Shown: positions 9,466-19,900 of the stretch, piece after piece
How the letters are laid out: every line of letters begins with the position of its first letter
Numbering within the stretch: the first letter of the stretch is position 1
Source of the DNA: Dyadobacter sp. CY345
GTDB lineage: Bacteria; Bacteroidota; Bacteroidia; Cytophagales; Spirosomataceae
DNA: 64,000 bases
Direction: 5' to 3'
Assembly (NCBI RefSeq): GCF_021502725.1
Contig: NZ_JAKFFS010000001.1
Location: forward strand, 1,178,001-1,242,000
The notes under the pieces: model-generated
The model's input: the letters and a program-made list of their open reading frames with translations, nothing else
The model's database searches: none
What the model was told of the DNA's origin: nothing
Made by a program: the position numbers and the translations under genes

Positions 9466-9762
9466 TGGATTGTTGGTAGGAATACCAGCAAAAGCTGAAA
9501 AAAGACAGGCCTGCATCTGCTAGGCATCGATTTGAGCATATATGACGTTGGTAGAACTCGTTAGCCAGCCCCAAACGGCTAGTTCGAGAAAGCTATCCAG
9601 CAATGTCAGTGGCGTGTGCATTGGCGTTTGCCCGTTCCAGCCCTCAAAATAATAAGCGCCATGTTTATGTTCAGTGGACCTTTGTTTTGGATTGACGGCA
9701 GGAAGTTTTCTGTGAATTGTGGCAGCGGCTACGGTTACCAGAGCTGGAGAATTCGGTGCCAC
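9466..9762 (-). pseudogene. GH99-like (WbsX-type) glycoside hydrolase fragment
   Basis: The minus strand reads HGAYYFEGWNGQTP and AVWGWLTSS, then, after an in-frame stop and a shift, ADAGLSFFSFCWYS. Gly-Ala-Tyr-Tyr-Phe-x-Gly-Trp, Val-Trp-Gly-Trp and the Asp-Ala-Gly...Phe-x-Phe-x-Trp-Tyr block are the hallmark N-terminal strands of Bacteroidetes GH99-like/WbsX (beta/alpha)8 hydrolases. About 100 of some 400 residues remain and the frame is broken at least once. The upstream end is cut by repeat copy A at 9744, so the signal peptide is lost. Confidence 0.6.
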
Positions 9763-9919
9763 TTATCAGCCTAATTCAGAAATTGAGGACAGTCTTTTTC
9801 GGGTGAAATTTTCCAGTGAAAGTAAATGATTGATAATTTTTGAGCGTAAGGTGAGTAATGGACTTGTGATGGTCGATCTGCTACGACATCATATGGTCAA
9901 CGCGTCCGAATTCGCCTAT
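9744..9919. repeat. ~180-bp inverted-repeat element, copy A (degenerate)
   Basis: About 176 bases aligning with 30885-31064 at roughly three quarters identity by eye. It opens TGGAGAATTCGGTGCCACT and shares blocks such as ATTCAGAAATT, AGTAAATGAT and CATATGGTCAA. The right end, GAATTCGCCTAT, is a diverged form of the terminal repeat GAATTCTCCACTAT in copy B. It contains no gene and sits exactly between the GH99-like fragment and the recombinase fragment, which it appears to separate. MITE-like non-autonomous element or IS end remnant (inference). Confidence 0.65.
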
Positions 9920-9930
9920 CAGGTGCTTCA

Positions 9931-10232
9931 TTGCAGAGGCGGGAATATTTAAGGATGAATTCGGAACTTCGAAAGGGGGGTGTCATTGTTGTCCGGAGAA
10001 TTGAACGTATGGGCAGGACAACTTATGAGATGATCAAACTTATGGCGAAAAGGAAGGAGGTCTGCGTGGACTTCAGAAGTATTTCCGAAGGCATTAATAC
10101 TTCTACCAAAATGGGCAGGCTCTGGTATATACTCAGTTCTGTTTTGCAGAAAATAAAAGAGATATTTTGATGGAACGAACATTGGTGGGATTTGAAGCGC
10201 CACGAGGCAGGCCAAAAGGGTTGATCAAGTAG
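9931..10232 (+). pseudogene. Serine recombinase (resolvase/invertase), broken fragment
   Basis: Reads EYLRMNSELRKGGVIVVRRIERMGRTTYEMIKL in part, then VDFRSISEGINTSTKMGRLWYILSSV. The RxDRxGR-type block and the (D/N)TSTxxGR block are standard for the resolvase catalytic domain. One missing T after SSV shifts the frame; restoring it continues FAENKRDILMERTLVGFEAPRGRPKGLIK to the stop at 10230. The N-terminus with the catalytic Ser is missing at the junction with repeat copy A, and the helix-turn-helix is absent. Non-functional. Confidence 0.72.
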
Positions 10233-11062
10233 ATTTTATGGCAAGCTTAACATTTACAGGTGTTGTTGATATAGGGAAGTTCAACAATAATATCTCGCTC
10301 GCTCAATAATCACTTGATATATCTTTATTTGTATATAACAAATTATAATTCAAAAAGGTATGGTAGTTCATTAAAACTAGTACTTTTCCAGGTTAACTTC
10401 CCAGGTTTAGATTGTTCCGACCATAGGGAAAATCGAATGCTTTAAGTAATTTTTCTATTTCAAAATTGTATCAATTCCTGCATGGCTCAGGCGCCTCAAG
10501 CAGGCATCGACATCTGGTCGTGTATCCATAACAAGAAAATATGCAGAGTGACAAAGATTCGAAAACATGAATTGTTGTTCGCTCGCTCATTAAACTTCCC
10601 AAAATCAATAAATCATTAAAAACTTGCCATTTCAATAACCATTTGGTAAGTAACTTTTCCGATCTAGGTAACCTTTTATGTACCCCCAACTACTCCGCAA
10701 AATTTCCATAGCTTTGGAAAAATCGTTACATATAAATAAGGAACTGAGAAAAGTTTCCGACCTTGGAAGAGCCTGAAGTTGAAAACCTTTGGCAGTAAGC
10801 AAGTACTGAGTTAGCAGACAGGTTGCCGTCAAAATTGCTGGTTAATCCGTAAGACTGCACGAACAGAAAAAATAGCGACCTGTGCTATTTGATGATCTAT
10901 TGTAGTTAGTTTGCCCAGCGCGATTGTTTTTTTCTTGCCTGGTAAGAGGTCTAAATCATAAAAGCATTACTTTAAATTTATTAACGCCAATAAATTGATA
11001 AATTGTAGCCTATAACGTTACCCATTATTTAAAGCCCGACATCATTCGGTACCGACGAATTT
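10233..11062. other. Gene-free stretch
   Basis: About 830 bases. Minus-strand frames at 10471-10832 give no recognisable protein. The 10-mer CGCTCGCTCA occurs twice (near 10295 and 10580), each next to a GGGAAGTT/AACTTCCC-like block. Nothing else is seen. Confidence 0.35.
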
Positions 11063-12196
11063 ATGCTTTTTCTGATTTCTGCTGCATTGGTGTTGCTTAT
11101 TCTTCTTTTGAGTATTATGCTTGCCAAGAAGAATAAACTTTTTGCAGATTGGTTTCTGATCCTGTACCTCTCATTTACAATATTAAGCCAGGTTTATCTT
11201 TGCATAGAACACTCTGGGCTGTTGCATGCAAGCTACTGGATGCTGCTTGGAAAAGGTGTGTACCTTTTACATGCACCTATTTTTTACCTCTATATCGTCT
11301 CGTTAACCGGGCTTAAAAAATTACAACTTAAAGATTATTTTATTTAGTTTTCCCCTTTTGTCGCATATATAGTTCATTTTTTTTACTACTATCTGTGGGT
11401 CTTTGACAAAGTGAGGCTTTCAATTAATAATGGTTTGCTGTACCTGGATGGTGAGCTATCCAGATCGTGGCTGGTCTTTGTGGTTCTATTTCTTGTTATT
11501 GAACCGGTCTGCCTGGTTCTTTTTTACCGCCTATTAAGGAGTTATAAGAAACGAATCTTCGACACGCTTTCCAACACAGACCGAATTAACCTCAGCTGGC
11601 TGTATGTGCTTTTTTTTCTTTGGTTGCTGATCTCACTTATTTTAGTACCTATCGGGACGCTTACCATAAGCCGAGGCTCGCTTTCAACCGGTATACTTGA
11701 ATTACTGATAGAATCTGCTTCAATACTATTCTTCTTCTTGGTTGGGTTCTATGGAGTTCAACAAACGACTATTTTCAGCAACCTTGAATTACAAGAGATA
11801 CCAATTCAGACTGCTACCCGAAATTATGAACGATCCGGTCTAAATCCACAACGGGCTAAAGAACTTCATGCTTTACTTTTAAAATTGATAACTGAGGAAA
11901 AACCATATCTTGATGGTGATTTAACAGCTGGCATACTTTCACAGATGCTAGGTATTTCCGTAAACCATCTCTCTCAGGTTCTCAACCAGCAGCAGAATCA
12001 AAATTTTTTCGATTTTATCAACAGTTACAGGGTTGAGGAAGTGATCCGGAGAATGAAGGATCCCCGCAATCGGCATCTGACGCTTCTCGCGCTTGCCTTA
12101 GACTCTGGTTTTAATTCAAAAACGTCCTTCAATACTATATTTAAGAAAGTCACCAAGCAGACGCCGTCTGAATTCTACAAATCGCTTCCAAAATAA
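11063..12196 (+). pseudogene. AraC-family regulator with membrane N-terminus, broken by one in-frame TAG
   Basis: One reading frame covers 11063-12196, interrupted only by TAG at 11345-11347 (KDYFI-stop-FSPFVAYIVHFF). Joined, it is about 377 residues: six or seven hydrophobic segments (residues 1-240) followed by a C-terminal AraC double helix-turn-helix (LSQMLGISVNHLSQVLNQ, then LLALALDSGFNSKTSFNTIF). This layout is common in Bacteroidetes, where the membrane part senses an unknown signal and the HTH controls nearby genes. The downstream GTG at 11411 could start a shorter protein keeping four membrane segments and the whole HTH, so partial function is possible. It probably once regulated the hydrolase gene 100 bases downstream. 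Confidence 0.8.
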
Positions 12197-12297
12197 AAAT
12201 ATTACTGTTTCAATGTTTCAAAGAGGCCCAACCGCCACGATGGAACGCTTGCCGGAATGTTTTAGAATAAGTTTGCATCTGTTATAATTCAGAAAAT

Positions 12298-13134
12298 ATG
12301 ATGAAGAAAATAGTTGTCATTCTACTTATTGGACTGGTATCCGGCTGTGGCTATGAAAGCCCGAAAAATTCAAATAAGGTTGAAAGTAAGCTTTACCTTG
12401 GGAAAGCAGAATATCAGCCGTTGGTCGTCGGACTGGGGGGATCCGAGGGTGGCAACGCCTGGACAGGCGAGCGTTGGAAGAAAACACGTGACCGGTTTGT
12501 AAATCAGGGGTATGCCTTCCTTGCAATCGGCTACTTTGGAACAAAAGGAACACCGGAAGCACTCTACCGTATCTCGATTGATGCAGTTTACAAAGCCATA
12601 ATGGAAGCGGCTGGTAACTCGCAGGTGGATGGTAAAAGAATTGCTGTAATCGGTGGATCAAAAGGGGCAGAATTGGCCTTGTTATTAGCTAGTCAATATA
12701 GTGATATCAAGTGCGTGATCGGACTTGTTCCAGCGCATTGTGCTTTTCCGGCGTTAACCTTCGGCGCATCTACTTCTTCATGGACTTATCATGGACAAGA
12801 GGTCCCTTATGTACCCATGCCGTGGGCTGCAGTGCCTTCGGCAATGAGACATGATTTTCGGTCCGCCTTTGAAATCATGCTGGAAGACAAAGAGGCTGTC
12901 GAAAAGGCCGTCATAAAAATCGAAGACATCAATGGCCCCATATTGCTTGTTTCTGCAAAAAAGGACGAATGGTGGCCCTCAACAGAAATGAGCAATTTTA
13001 TGATGATACGGCTAAAAGAGAAGAAATTTATTTATCCGTACCAGCACATCGCCGTTGAAGGAGGGCATACCGATGTGCTTGATCATTTTGATGCTGTGTT
13101 CGCTTTTCTAAACAGTTATTTTCCTGCAAAGTAA
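12298..13134 (+). CDS. Lipoprotein alpha/beta hydrolase, BAAT/acyl-CoA thioester hydrolase C-terminal family
   Basis: 278 residues. The signal ends in a lipobox (GLVSGC, Cys17), predicting an outer- or inner-membrane lipoprotein. Oxyanion region VVGLGGSEGG is at about residues 43-52 and nucleophile S121 in GGSKGAE. The acid is probably in SAKKDEWWPS and the histidine in GGHTDVLDHF, completing a catalytic triad. PF08840-type proteins hydrolyse thioesters or esters, or act as acyltransferases; the substrate here is unknown. It sits 101 bases after the broken AraC-type gene on the same strand. All catalytic residues are present, so it looks functional. Confidence 0.82.
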   Translation: MMKKIVVILLIGLVSGCGYESPKNSNKVESKLYLGKAEYQPLVVGLGGSEGGNAWTGERWKKTRDRFVNQGYAFLAIGYFGTKGTPEALYRISIDAVYKAIMEAAGNSQVDGKRIAVIGGSKGAELALLLASQYSDIKCVIGLVPAHCAFPALTFGASTSSWTYHGQEVPYVPMPWAAVPSAMRHDFRSAFEIMLEDKEAVEKAVIKIEDINGPILLVSAKKDEWWPSTEMSNFMMIRLKEKKFIYPYQHIAVEGGHTDVLDHFDAVFAFLNSYFPAK

Positions 13135-13511
13135 TTGAAGGGAAGACCGTCCCACATTTGTGCCCGAACGATGAAATCATCAATTTTAACAAACCAGTTC
13201 GGGCAGTTGGTGCCATGAATCCGCTAGCGTCAAAAGCCTTACAACCAACCTTAGGGCTCAACGATAGTACTTTCGTACTGGGTGGCGTCATTGTAGCCTT
13301 CGTCGGTGACTTCCGTTGATTTGCTGTTCATTATCGGACTACGTGCCATGAGGTATAACTTGGCCATTACAAGATGAGAGCGCTGCAATAGAGTCTTTCA
13401 GCCCAAAAGACATTTTTGTCTGTTAGATAGCCATTTCGAAGTATTTTAAGTCGTTAATACTCAAACCGCAAACTATGCTTTCTAATGGCAAAGCATGCTT
13501 TTAACCCACAA
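13135..13511. other. Intergenic region between convergent genes
   Basis: About 377 bases between the hydrolase stop and the lipoprotein stop. On the plus strand a frame reads NPLASKALQPTLGLNDSTF then LGGVIVAFVGD, which resembles the end of a membrane transporter but is too short to name. No clear terminator is seen. Confidence 0.3.
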
Positions 13512-14843
13512 TTAGTTCACATGTTTAGGGGTTTTAAACGTTTTGTTGGCACCATAGGTCGTAACTCCGTTCATGATCACGTATGCCCTGTAATTGTAGT
13601 CGGTTGCGTCTGAAAGGTTGGTGGCATTTACCTGAAAGCTTTTTGGAAATGAGGTAACGTTGCCATTGAATAACAGTTTACTATTACTGGTCGTCGGGTT
13701 AGCAGTTAATGACCAGCATATCCCATATTGTGAAATGGCGGCATCACCTGCTGCGGTAATGGATCCTGATAGGATCGCATTGTAGTCGCGGGGGTTGGCA
13801 TCACCCGTCACGACCGTGGGCTGACGTTCCCCGGGAGTACGAAACGTCCGGTTTTCCCCGTAGCTGGTTACGCCGTTCATGGTTACGAATGCCCGGTAGA
13901 AATACGTTGTTGATGGCGCGAGGTTTTGCGCTTCTCCTGAATAAGATTTAGGAAACTCGTTAACAGCATCATTATAAATAAACTTGTTTTCCCCAACTGT
14001 TGGGTTTTGCTGGGTTGACCAGCAAATGCCGTATTGAGAGATCGGAGAGCTTCCTTTATTTGTGATTTGTGCAAATAATGCCGCCACCCGGGTTCCGACC
14101 TTGGCATCACCAGTCTGTACTTTCGGCTGAACTTCATCGGAGGTTACAAAACTTAAATCGGCTCCGTAGCCAGTAACACCATTGGAGATGACATAGGCCC
14201 TGTAATGATAGGTCGTGTTAGGTGACAGCCCCCGCGCTTCCGTTGAAAAAAAAGCCGGCACGTTCTCTACATCACTTTTAACCGAATATTTTGACGAAGA
14301 CTCAGTTGTGGGATTATCGCTGCCACTCCATACGATCCCATACTCAGATATAGGATAACTTCCTTTTGCTGTAATACTTCCTCTGATCTGGGCTGAATTG
14401 TAAGTAACCGCATCGAAACCGTCCGTTCTTATACCAGGCTGCTGCACATTTGAAGTTTTGAATTTTGCAACTTCACTAAATATCGGTCCAGATTTCAGCA
14501 TTACAAAAGCATGCAGGTAATATTCTGTTGCAGTTTGCAGATTGCTAAGCGAACCGGTAATTGCAATCGGTGTCGGTGTAGCCATGTCAATTGCACCTCT
14601 TTTGATACTGTTGTCATCTATGACGGGTGCGCCGTCTGATAATGATACTGTGAAGCCATGATCAAGGATTTCCTGGTTTCCTGATTTTGTGATGGCAGAG
14701 GAGAAACTGGCTGTGGTGACCCCAACTGAGGTGATACTGACATCCGAAAGGGTAGGCGGAGCGGGAGCCAGCGTTTCCTCACAAGCCAAAAGAAAACCCA
14801 CGGAAAAAATTACTGATAGATATGTACGAATAAAGGGTTTCAT
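13512..14843 (-). CDS. Surface lipoprotein with four fibronectin-III-like repeats
   Basis: 443 residues. The signal peptide ends in a lipobox (GFLLAC, Cys21), so the mature protein is lipid-anchored and, in this phylum, may be surface-exposed. After a short linker come four tandem repeats of about 103 residues. The last three share the pattern ISxYGI(C/V)WS...NPT, ending (Y/F)YRA(Y/F)V.xNGVT.YG....F.T; the first is the most diverged. Such repeats are common in Bacteroidetes cell-surface proteins and are thought to mediate adhesion or scaffold assembly. No enzymatic motif is seen. It is the last gene of the operon that starts at 24500, 67 bases after the 677-residue protein gene. Function is unknown; secretion is confident. 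Confidence 0.85.
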   Translation of the reverse strand: MKPFIRTYLSVIFSVGFLLACEETLAPAPPTLSDVSITSVGVTTASFSSAITKSGNQEILDHGFTVSLSDGAPVIDDNSIKRGAIDMATPTPIAITGSLSNLQTATEYYLHAFVMLKSGPIFSEVAKFKTSNVQQPGIRTDGFDAVTYNSAQIRGSITAKGSYPISEYGIVWSGSDNPTTESSSKYSVKSDVENVPAFFSTEARGLSPNTTYHYRAYVISNGVTGYGADLSFVTSDEVQPKVQTGDAKVGTRVAALFAQITNKGSSPISQYGICWSTQQNPTVGENKFIYNDAVNEFPKSYSGEAQNLAPSTTYFYRAFVTMNGVTSYGENRTFRTPGERQPTVVTGDANPRDYNAILSGSITAAGDAAISQYGICWSLTANPTTSNSKLLFNGNVTSFPKSFQVNATNLSDATDYNYRAYVIMNGVTTYGANKTFKTPKHVN

Positions 14844-14910
14844 ATTGAGATGTCTCTTTAAATTTGTTGATACAAAAGGTAATTGTCCAAAAAAAATAGG
14901 AGTGTCCGTG

Positions 14911-16944
14911 TTAATCTATTCTAGCGCTTTTCTCCATTCCAAGCGGACTTTTAATTCCTTTCCTGCTAACCTGCATGGTATAAAAGTACTGCTGACCTGC
15001 TTTTGCGGCAGCATTGACAAACACCTCTTTTCCCGGCACTATTTCGGCCAATAGGGTGGGTTCCTTTTGGGTAGTAGTGCGGGTGAAAAGCAAATATTTG
15101 TCGACGCCAGGCACCAAGACATCGCTCCAGGTAATCTCAATTCCCTTGCTGGTTGGCCGGACATAAATTTCCGGTGCCCGTAAAGTGAACCGGGGAGTTT
15201 CCATTTTCTTTGCACCCAGGGCATTTCCTTCCACGCCCAGCTGATCGGTTGCAGTCACCGCGTAGGCATAACTGATTCCCGGCGTAGCTGTTTTATCAGC
15301 AAGCACTACTTCCTGTAATAATTCCTGATTGATCTTTCTAAATCCGTCTGCCAACAATGCCTGAGCCGAAAGCTCGGTTTCCCTTGGTTTGCTGCCGGCG
15401 CCTAATGTTTTCCGGTAAACCGTATATCCGCGGATGTATGCATCATAGGCCACCATGTCTTTCCAGCGCAGGGTAATTTTGCCTGGTTCGGCGTAGCCCT
15501 CAATGTCATAAGGGGTTTTGGGTAAAATGGCGGTTGCCGGACTGCCAAATACAACTTTGGAAAGCTCACTGGTGCGGTTTTCGTAATTCAGCGTTTTGAT
15601 GGCATATTTATAAACCAGCCGGCTGTTAAAAACCGACGTATCGAGGAAAACTGAATCCTGCAAAAGATTGGAAACCTGTTCAAACTGCTCGTTTCCCTGC
15701 AAAGTCCGAAAAACCTGGTAGCCGCTCACTTCCGGTGATGGTACCGGTTTCCACGAAATGATCGCATTGCCTGTTTTGTTGTAAACAATTTTTACACCTT
15801 CCGGCGCTTCAATTGCTCTTTTTTTGACAAACATGCGGTGCGAAACATATGCCGAAGGTTCAGACAGACTTCCACGAATGCTAAGGATTTTAAAACGGTA
15901 ATGGTATAGGGTATTGGACAAAACCCTTGCATCTGTATACGATGTGGCCGATGCCGGAATGGTATCAAGCAGGGCAAAACCTTCGGAAGGACGTTTGCTG
16001 CGCTCAATGACAATACCGCCCAGAAAGGAGATATCGCCTACTGTTTTCCAGGATATAAAAATACCATTGGAGGTATCTTTGGCAGAAGCAATGGGTATTT
16101 GTGCAAGGTTTCTGAAATTTCTTGAAATCAGAGAAACGGTGTCAGACAACGGACCGGGCAGATTTAAAAGTGTTTGCGGTTCCATATAAAGCCCGTAAGA
16201 AAGACCGGGCTTTACCTGCTGCTGCCAGGTGAAGGTAATATTCTGGTTCTTCTCATCACGGTTGGCAAAAGCGTAGCCAGTCTTTTTGAATGGTGCATTG
16301 GCTTTCTCACGTACCCAGATTTGCCCCAACATGGCATCGGGCGATGCCGCCTGGCTAAGCTTCCAGGTAACAATCATGGAAGAATCGTTTTCTACCACCG
16401 TTTGCAGTTCGGGTTTGGCAATGACGGGAGGCGTGCCTAATGTCAGACTTCCCTCTACGGTGCTGTTGCTTTTTGCGTCCAACCCGATGAATTCAGCTTT
16501 GTACCGGACATTTTTAACGCCCAGCTTTTTAACTTCTTCATCTTTATAAACTGCCCCCATCGCCACAGAAAAATCAGGGTTTAAAATGATCATCCCATAA
16601 TCGGCCAGCATAGGATTTTTTTTAAGATATTCCCAGGCTTCCTGTTCAGATTTTAATTTTTTTAGTGTTTGAATATCCTTCAAAATACCTTCTCCGGCTA
16701 CGCGTTTGAAGTCTTCCGGTGTAAGTGCCGGCTGAACCCGCCCAACTGGTTTGAAAGATTCATTACCGACAGCGCGCAGGATGTTGACAGCCGTAATGGA
16801 TTGCATCGGCGTTTGAGCGGATAATCTTTGGTTGGACAGGTACACATATACAGCGTCTTTTCCTTCTTTGATACCGAGTTGACCAAAGCCAGGCAGGGCA
16901 GATGCTGTAAAACAGATCAGTAAGAGAATGTTTGTCAGTTTCAT
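14911..16944 (-). CDS. Exported fibronectin type III domain protein
   Basis: 677 residues with a signal peptide cut near ALPGFGQ. Residues about 25-180 form a unique N-terminal domain. After it come four or five fibronectin type III modules, recognisable by W-strand motifs (IVTWKLS, IFISWKTV, IISWKPVPSPEVSGYQVFR, ITLRWKDM, IEITWSDV) and Tyr-corner motifs (LYHYRFK, VYKYAIKT, SYAYAVTA, QYFYTMQV). There are no catalytic residues. The gene begins one base after the stop of the giant 1954-residue gene, so the two are almost certainly co-translated. It probably acts outside the cytoplasm as a structural partner of that protein and of the repeat lipoprotein downstream (inference from synteny). Confidence 0.85.
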   Translation of the reverse strand: MKLTNILLLICFTASALPGFGQLGIKEGKDAVYVYLSNQRLSAQTPMQSITAVNILRAVGNESFKPVGRVQPALTPEDFKRVAGEGILKDIQTLKKLKSEQEAWEYLKKNPMLADYGMIILNPDFSVAMGAVYKDEEVKKLGVKNVRYKAEFIGLDAKSNSTVEGSLTLGTPPVIAKPELQTVVENDSSMIVTWKLSQAASPDAMLGQIWVREKANAPFKKTGYAFANRDEKNQNITFTWQQQVKPGLSYGLYMEPQTLLNLPGPLSDTVSLISRNFRNLAQIPIASAKDTSNGIFISWKTVGDISFLGGIVIERSKRPSEGFALLDTIPASATSYTDARVLSNTLYHYRFKILSIRGSLSEPSAYVSHRMFVKKRAIEAPEGVKIVYNKTGNAIISWKPVPSPEVSGYQVFRTLQGNEQFEQVSNLLQDSVFLDTSVFNSRLVYKYAIKTLNYENRTSELSKVVFGSPATAILPKTPYDIEGYAEPGKITLRWKDMVAYDAYIRGYTVYRKTLGAGSKPRETELSAQALLADGFRKINQELLQEVVLADKTATPGISYAYAVTATDQLGVEGNALGAKKMETPRFTLRAPEIYVRPTSKGIEITWSDVLVPGVDKYLLFTRTTTQKEPTLLAEIVPGKEVFVNAAAKAGQQYFYTMQVSRKGIKSPLGMEKSARID

Positions 16945-16945
16945 G

Positions 16946-19900
16946 TTATTTAGAAAGTCTTAGTGATATACCCAAACCATTTGATGAACTATAAGAAACG
17001 TCGGCTGCCGCGCTCGCACAAACTTTGAATCCGCAGGGAATCGGGCATATTTCACATCCCAGCACGCAGGCATTGAAACAACCACCCCAGGTAATAAAAT
17101 TACATCCGCCGTCGCATCCGATATGTCCTCTCACACTTCCTGAAAGATAGCCTCGAATTCCCCAGTTGCTGCTGCTGTAATAACCTTCAACGCCTCCTGC
17201 AAACCTGACATCCGCATGTGCAATTGTACCCACACCGGTGATGGAAAGACTTGCTCCGGCATTCCATTCGGAGGCGAGTTTCAGCCCGAAGCTGCCGGAT
17301 TTGAAATTGGCATATACCTCGCACATCCCGCTGTTTTTATACCATACCGAAGCAGTCGCCAATCCTGCAAAATCAATTGAGGGAGTTCCGATGTCAATCG
17401 AGGAATGGGTTCCGAAATAACCTCCGTATAATCGTCCGTTGGTTAGTACATAATCCGGAATGCCGCTTAATGAAGTGTGTGTGCTTTTCGGTACATTCCA
17501 TCCGGCGGCTATGGTTACACCGGTGTCAAATATTCCTAAAATTCGTGTTCTGGAATATCCGGCAACAAACCAATAGTTACTTCCTGTACCGGTGTAAAGT
17601 TCCAGATGAACGCCGGATTTATTTTCGACGTCGATTCCTTTCATCAAACTAAATCCTGCACCAAACTCTCCGTCGATGAAAAACTGCTTGCGGTTGAAAT
17701 CCAGTTTCATGGTGGCTGATCCCAGCGTCCAGGCATCGAGCACCTTCACGCCTGCATTGCCCTCGAATATCGGACCGCCTGGGGCGGAGGTAATTTTGAT
17801 AGCAATCGGGTCCAGTGCGACTACGCCATAGGGGTCCGGTGCAACCGTAATCCGTCCACCTGCATTGATGCTATAAATATTCTCTGCGAAATCGAAATCA
17901 AAACCACCGGTTAAGCCGTCTAATTTTACCAAACCGATTGGAATCACCACTTTGGTCGCAAACTGTGCACCTACGCGGGGACCAGCATTCTTTTTTATAT
18001 ACCAAAATTCAAGTCCTACGCCAGGTATACCGGCGAGTTTCATTGCTCCCAGACCTCTGAATTCATTTTCATTGAATTTGAGCTTGGCTTCCAATGCGAT
18101 TGCTGAGGCCAGATTGAAATTAACTCCCAGTTCATCAATTCGTGGTGCCTGACCCTTTCTGAAATAAAGCGTTCCATCCGCGCCAATGCCAAACATGGGG
18201 ATATTCAGCCTGAATTTTCCTCCGACAGTGATTTGGGAAACATTGGATGCAAAGCCGAATTTGGTAATGCCCAGTTTGGCCATGCCTGCAAAATCCACTT
18301 CAACATCCGTTTCTGCAACAACTGAAAATTCGCCATTGGTCGCTATACTGAAATGATCGAGCGCGATACGCTGGTTGATCCATTTCGGCAGATCTATTGT
18401 TCCCGCGCCGATAAACCGATAATTTGTACTTCCGGCAATCTTCTGAATTGTAAAATCTTTTCCAGGGTTTGTTTTGAATTTTACCTGGCCGAAGATGTCC
18501 AAACCCGCCGAAGGAAGCAGAAACGTTCCGCCGGTGAGCTGCTCGCCATTGATCCCCAACTCCTTTACGGTGATTTTAGCCACGTCAGAAGATGGCACAG
18601 GAACTTCCAGTTCTCCATTCAGTTTCAGTCCGTATTGGTTGATGCTAACACCGCTCAGTTTCAGCTTCCAGGCAACAAGTGTCAGCGTTGGCTTCGGATC
18701 CAGACTAATGCTAACATCCTTGATCTCGCCGCGTTTATTGATTACAAACCGGTCGAGTTTCAATTCCTGGTTACTTAAAACGGGCACGTTTTCAATTTTA
18801 ACCTTACCTTTCAGATTCAAACCATCTTTGTTAATTGTGCAGCCAGGCAGATCGGGGAGTACCTTGATCCCGTACAAACTCCATCCTTCCGCCGGGCCGG
18901 AAAGTCCGAGCGTTGTGAACGATGCGGTACCTGCGCTGTTGATGGGTGCAATGACGTTGTCTGTATTACCAATTTTGATTTTTACCGGCACATCCGGCAA
19001 AGTGATTCCTGAAAGAGAAGAGAAGGTTGCGCTCCAATCAATGTCCGCTTCGCCGGCGATCTCTCCCTGTGTGCGGCTGCCGGGTGAAGCGGGGCGTACG
19101 CGCAGTCCGGTTGTATTTTTTAGTTTAATAATCAGATAATCAAAGACTTTCAGTTTGATTTCTGATACATCAGTGATCAGCTCACCGCCTTTTGGGTAAA
19201 TGCTGTTACCCTCTTTGATGATTATTTTATCTGTAAAACGAAGCGAAAGTGGAGTGTTGCCCGCTTTTTTGAAAATCGGGTTGTCGGGCAGGTCTTTTAA
19301 TTCTCCTGAAATGACGAACTCATTGGCCGCTTCACCTGGTTTTGAGCGGTGCAATACGAGTTTAAAACCAAGCAGACTGGCTGCGCTGAATCCCGGATCT
19401 GTCAGTGTGAAATCAATCGGGTAGGTTTCATTTGCACTGAATTGCTGTGTTTTTTCTCCGGCGAGCATACCTTCTTTGCTGGCGATCAGGGTATATTCTC
19501 CGGCTGGTATTCCGGAAAGCGAATACTTGCCCTGCTGGTCGGTTTTGGCATTAATATGTTCGAATCCTTCTACGGCAACAACTGCATCGGCTACCGGCGC
19601 TCCGCCCTGTCTCACAATCCCGCTGGCTTTGGAACCTGCTTTCAAACTCACTTCCACTGAAAGTGTATCTTTTGAAGCATCTAAAATGACCTCGGCTTTT
19701 CTTGTCGCATAAAAGGAACCATCCGGTCCGCTTACAACAATGGCCGCATTGCCGCCCGGCACATCCTCGACGATGGCTATACCGGCCGCATTGGTCACCG
19801 CTATGCTGACTCCGCCTTCCGCTGACGCCTTCGCATTGGCAATGGGCTTTCCGGTAGCGGCATCTTTAACCAATGCTTTCACAAAAAACTTGCTCATGAC

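Noticed and set aside
10471..10832. Two minus-strand frames of 66 to 72 codons as genes
   Set aside because: They give no recognisable or protein-like sequence and have no supporting context.
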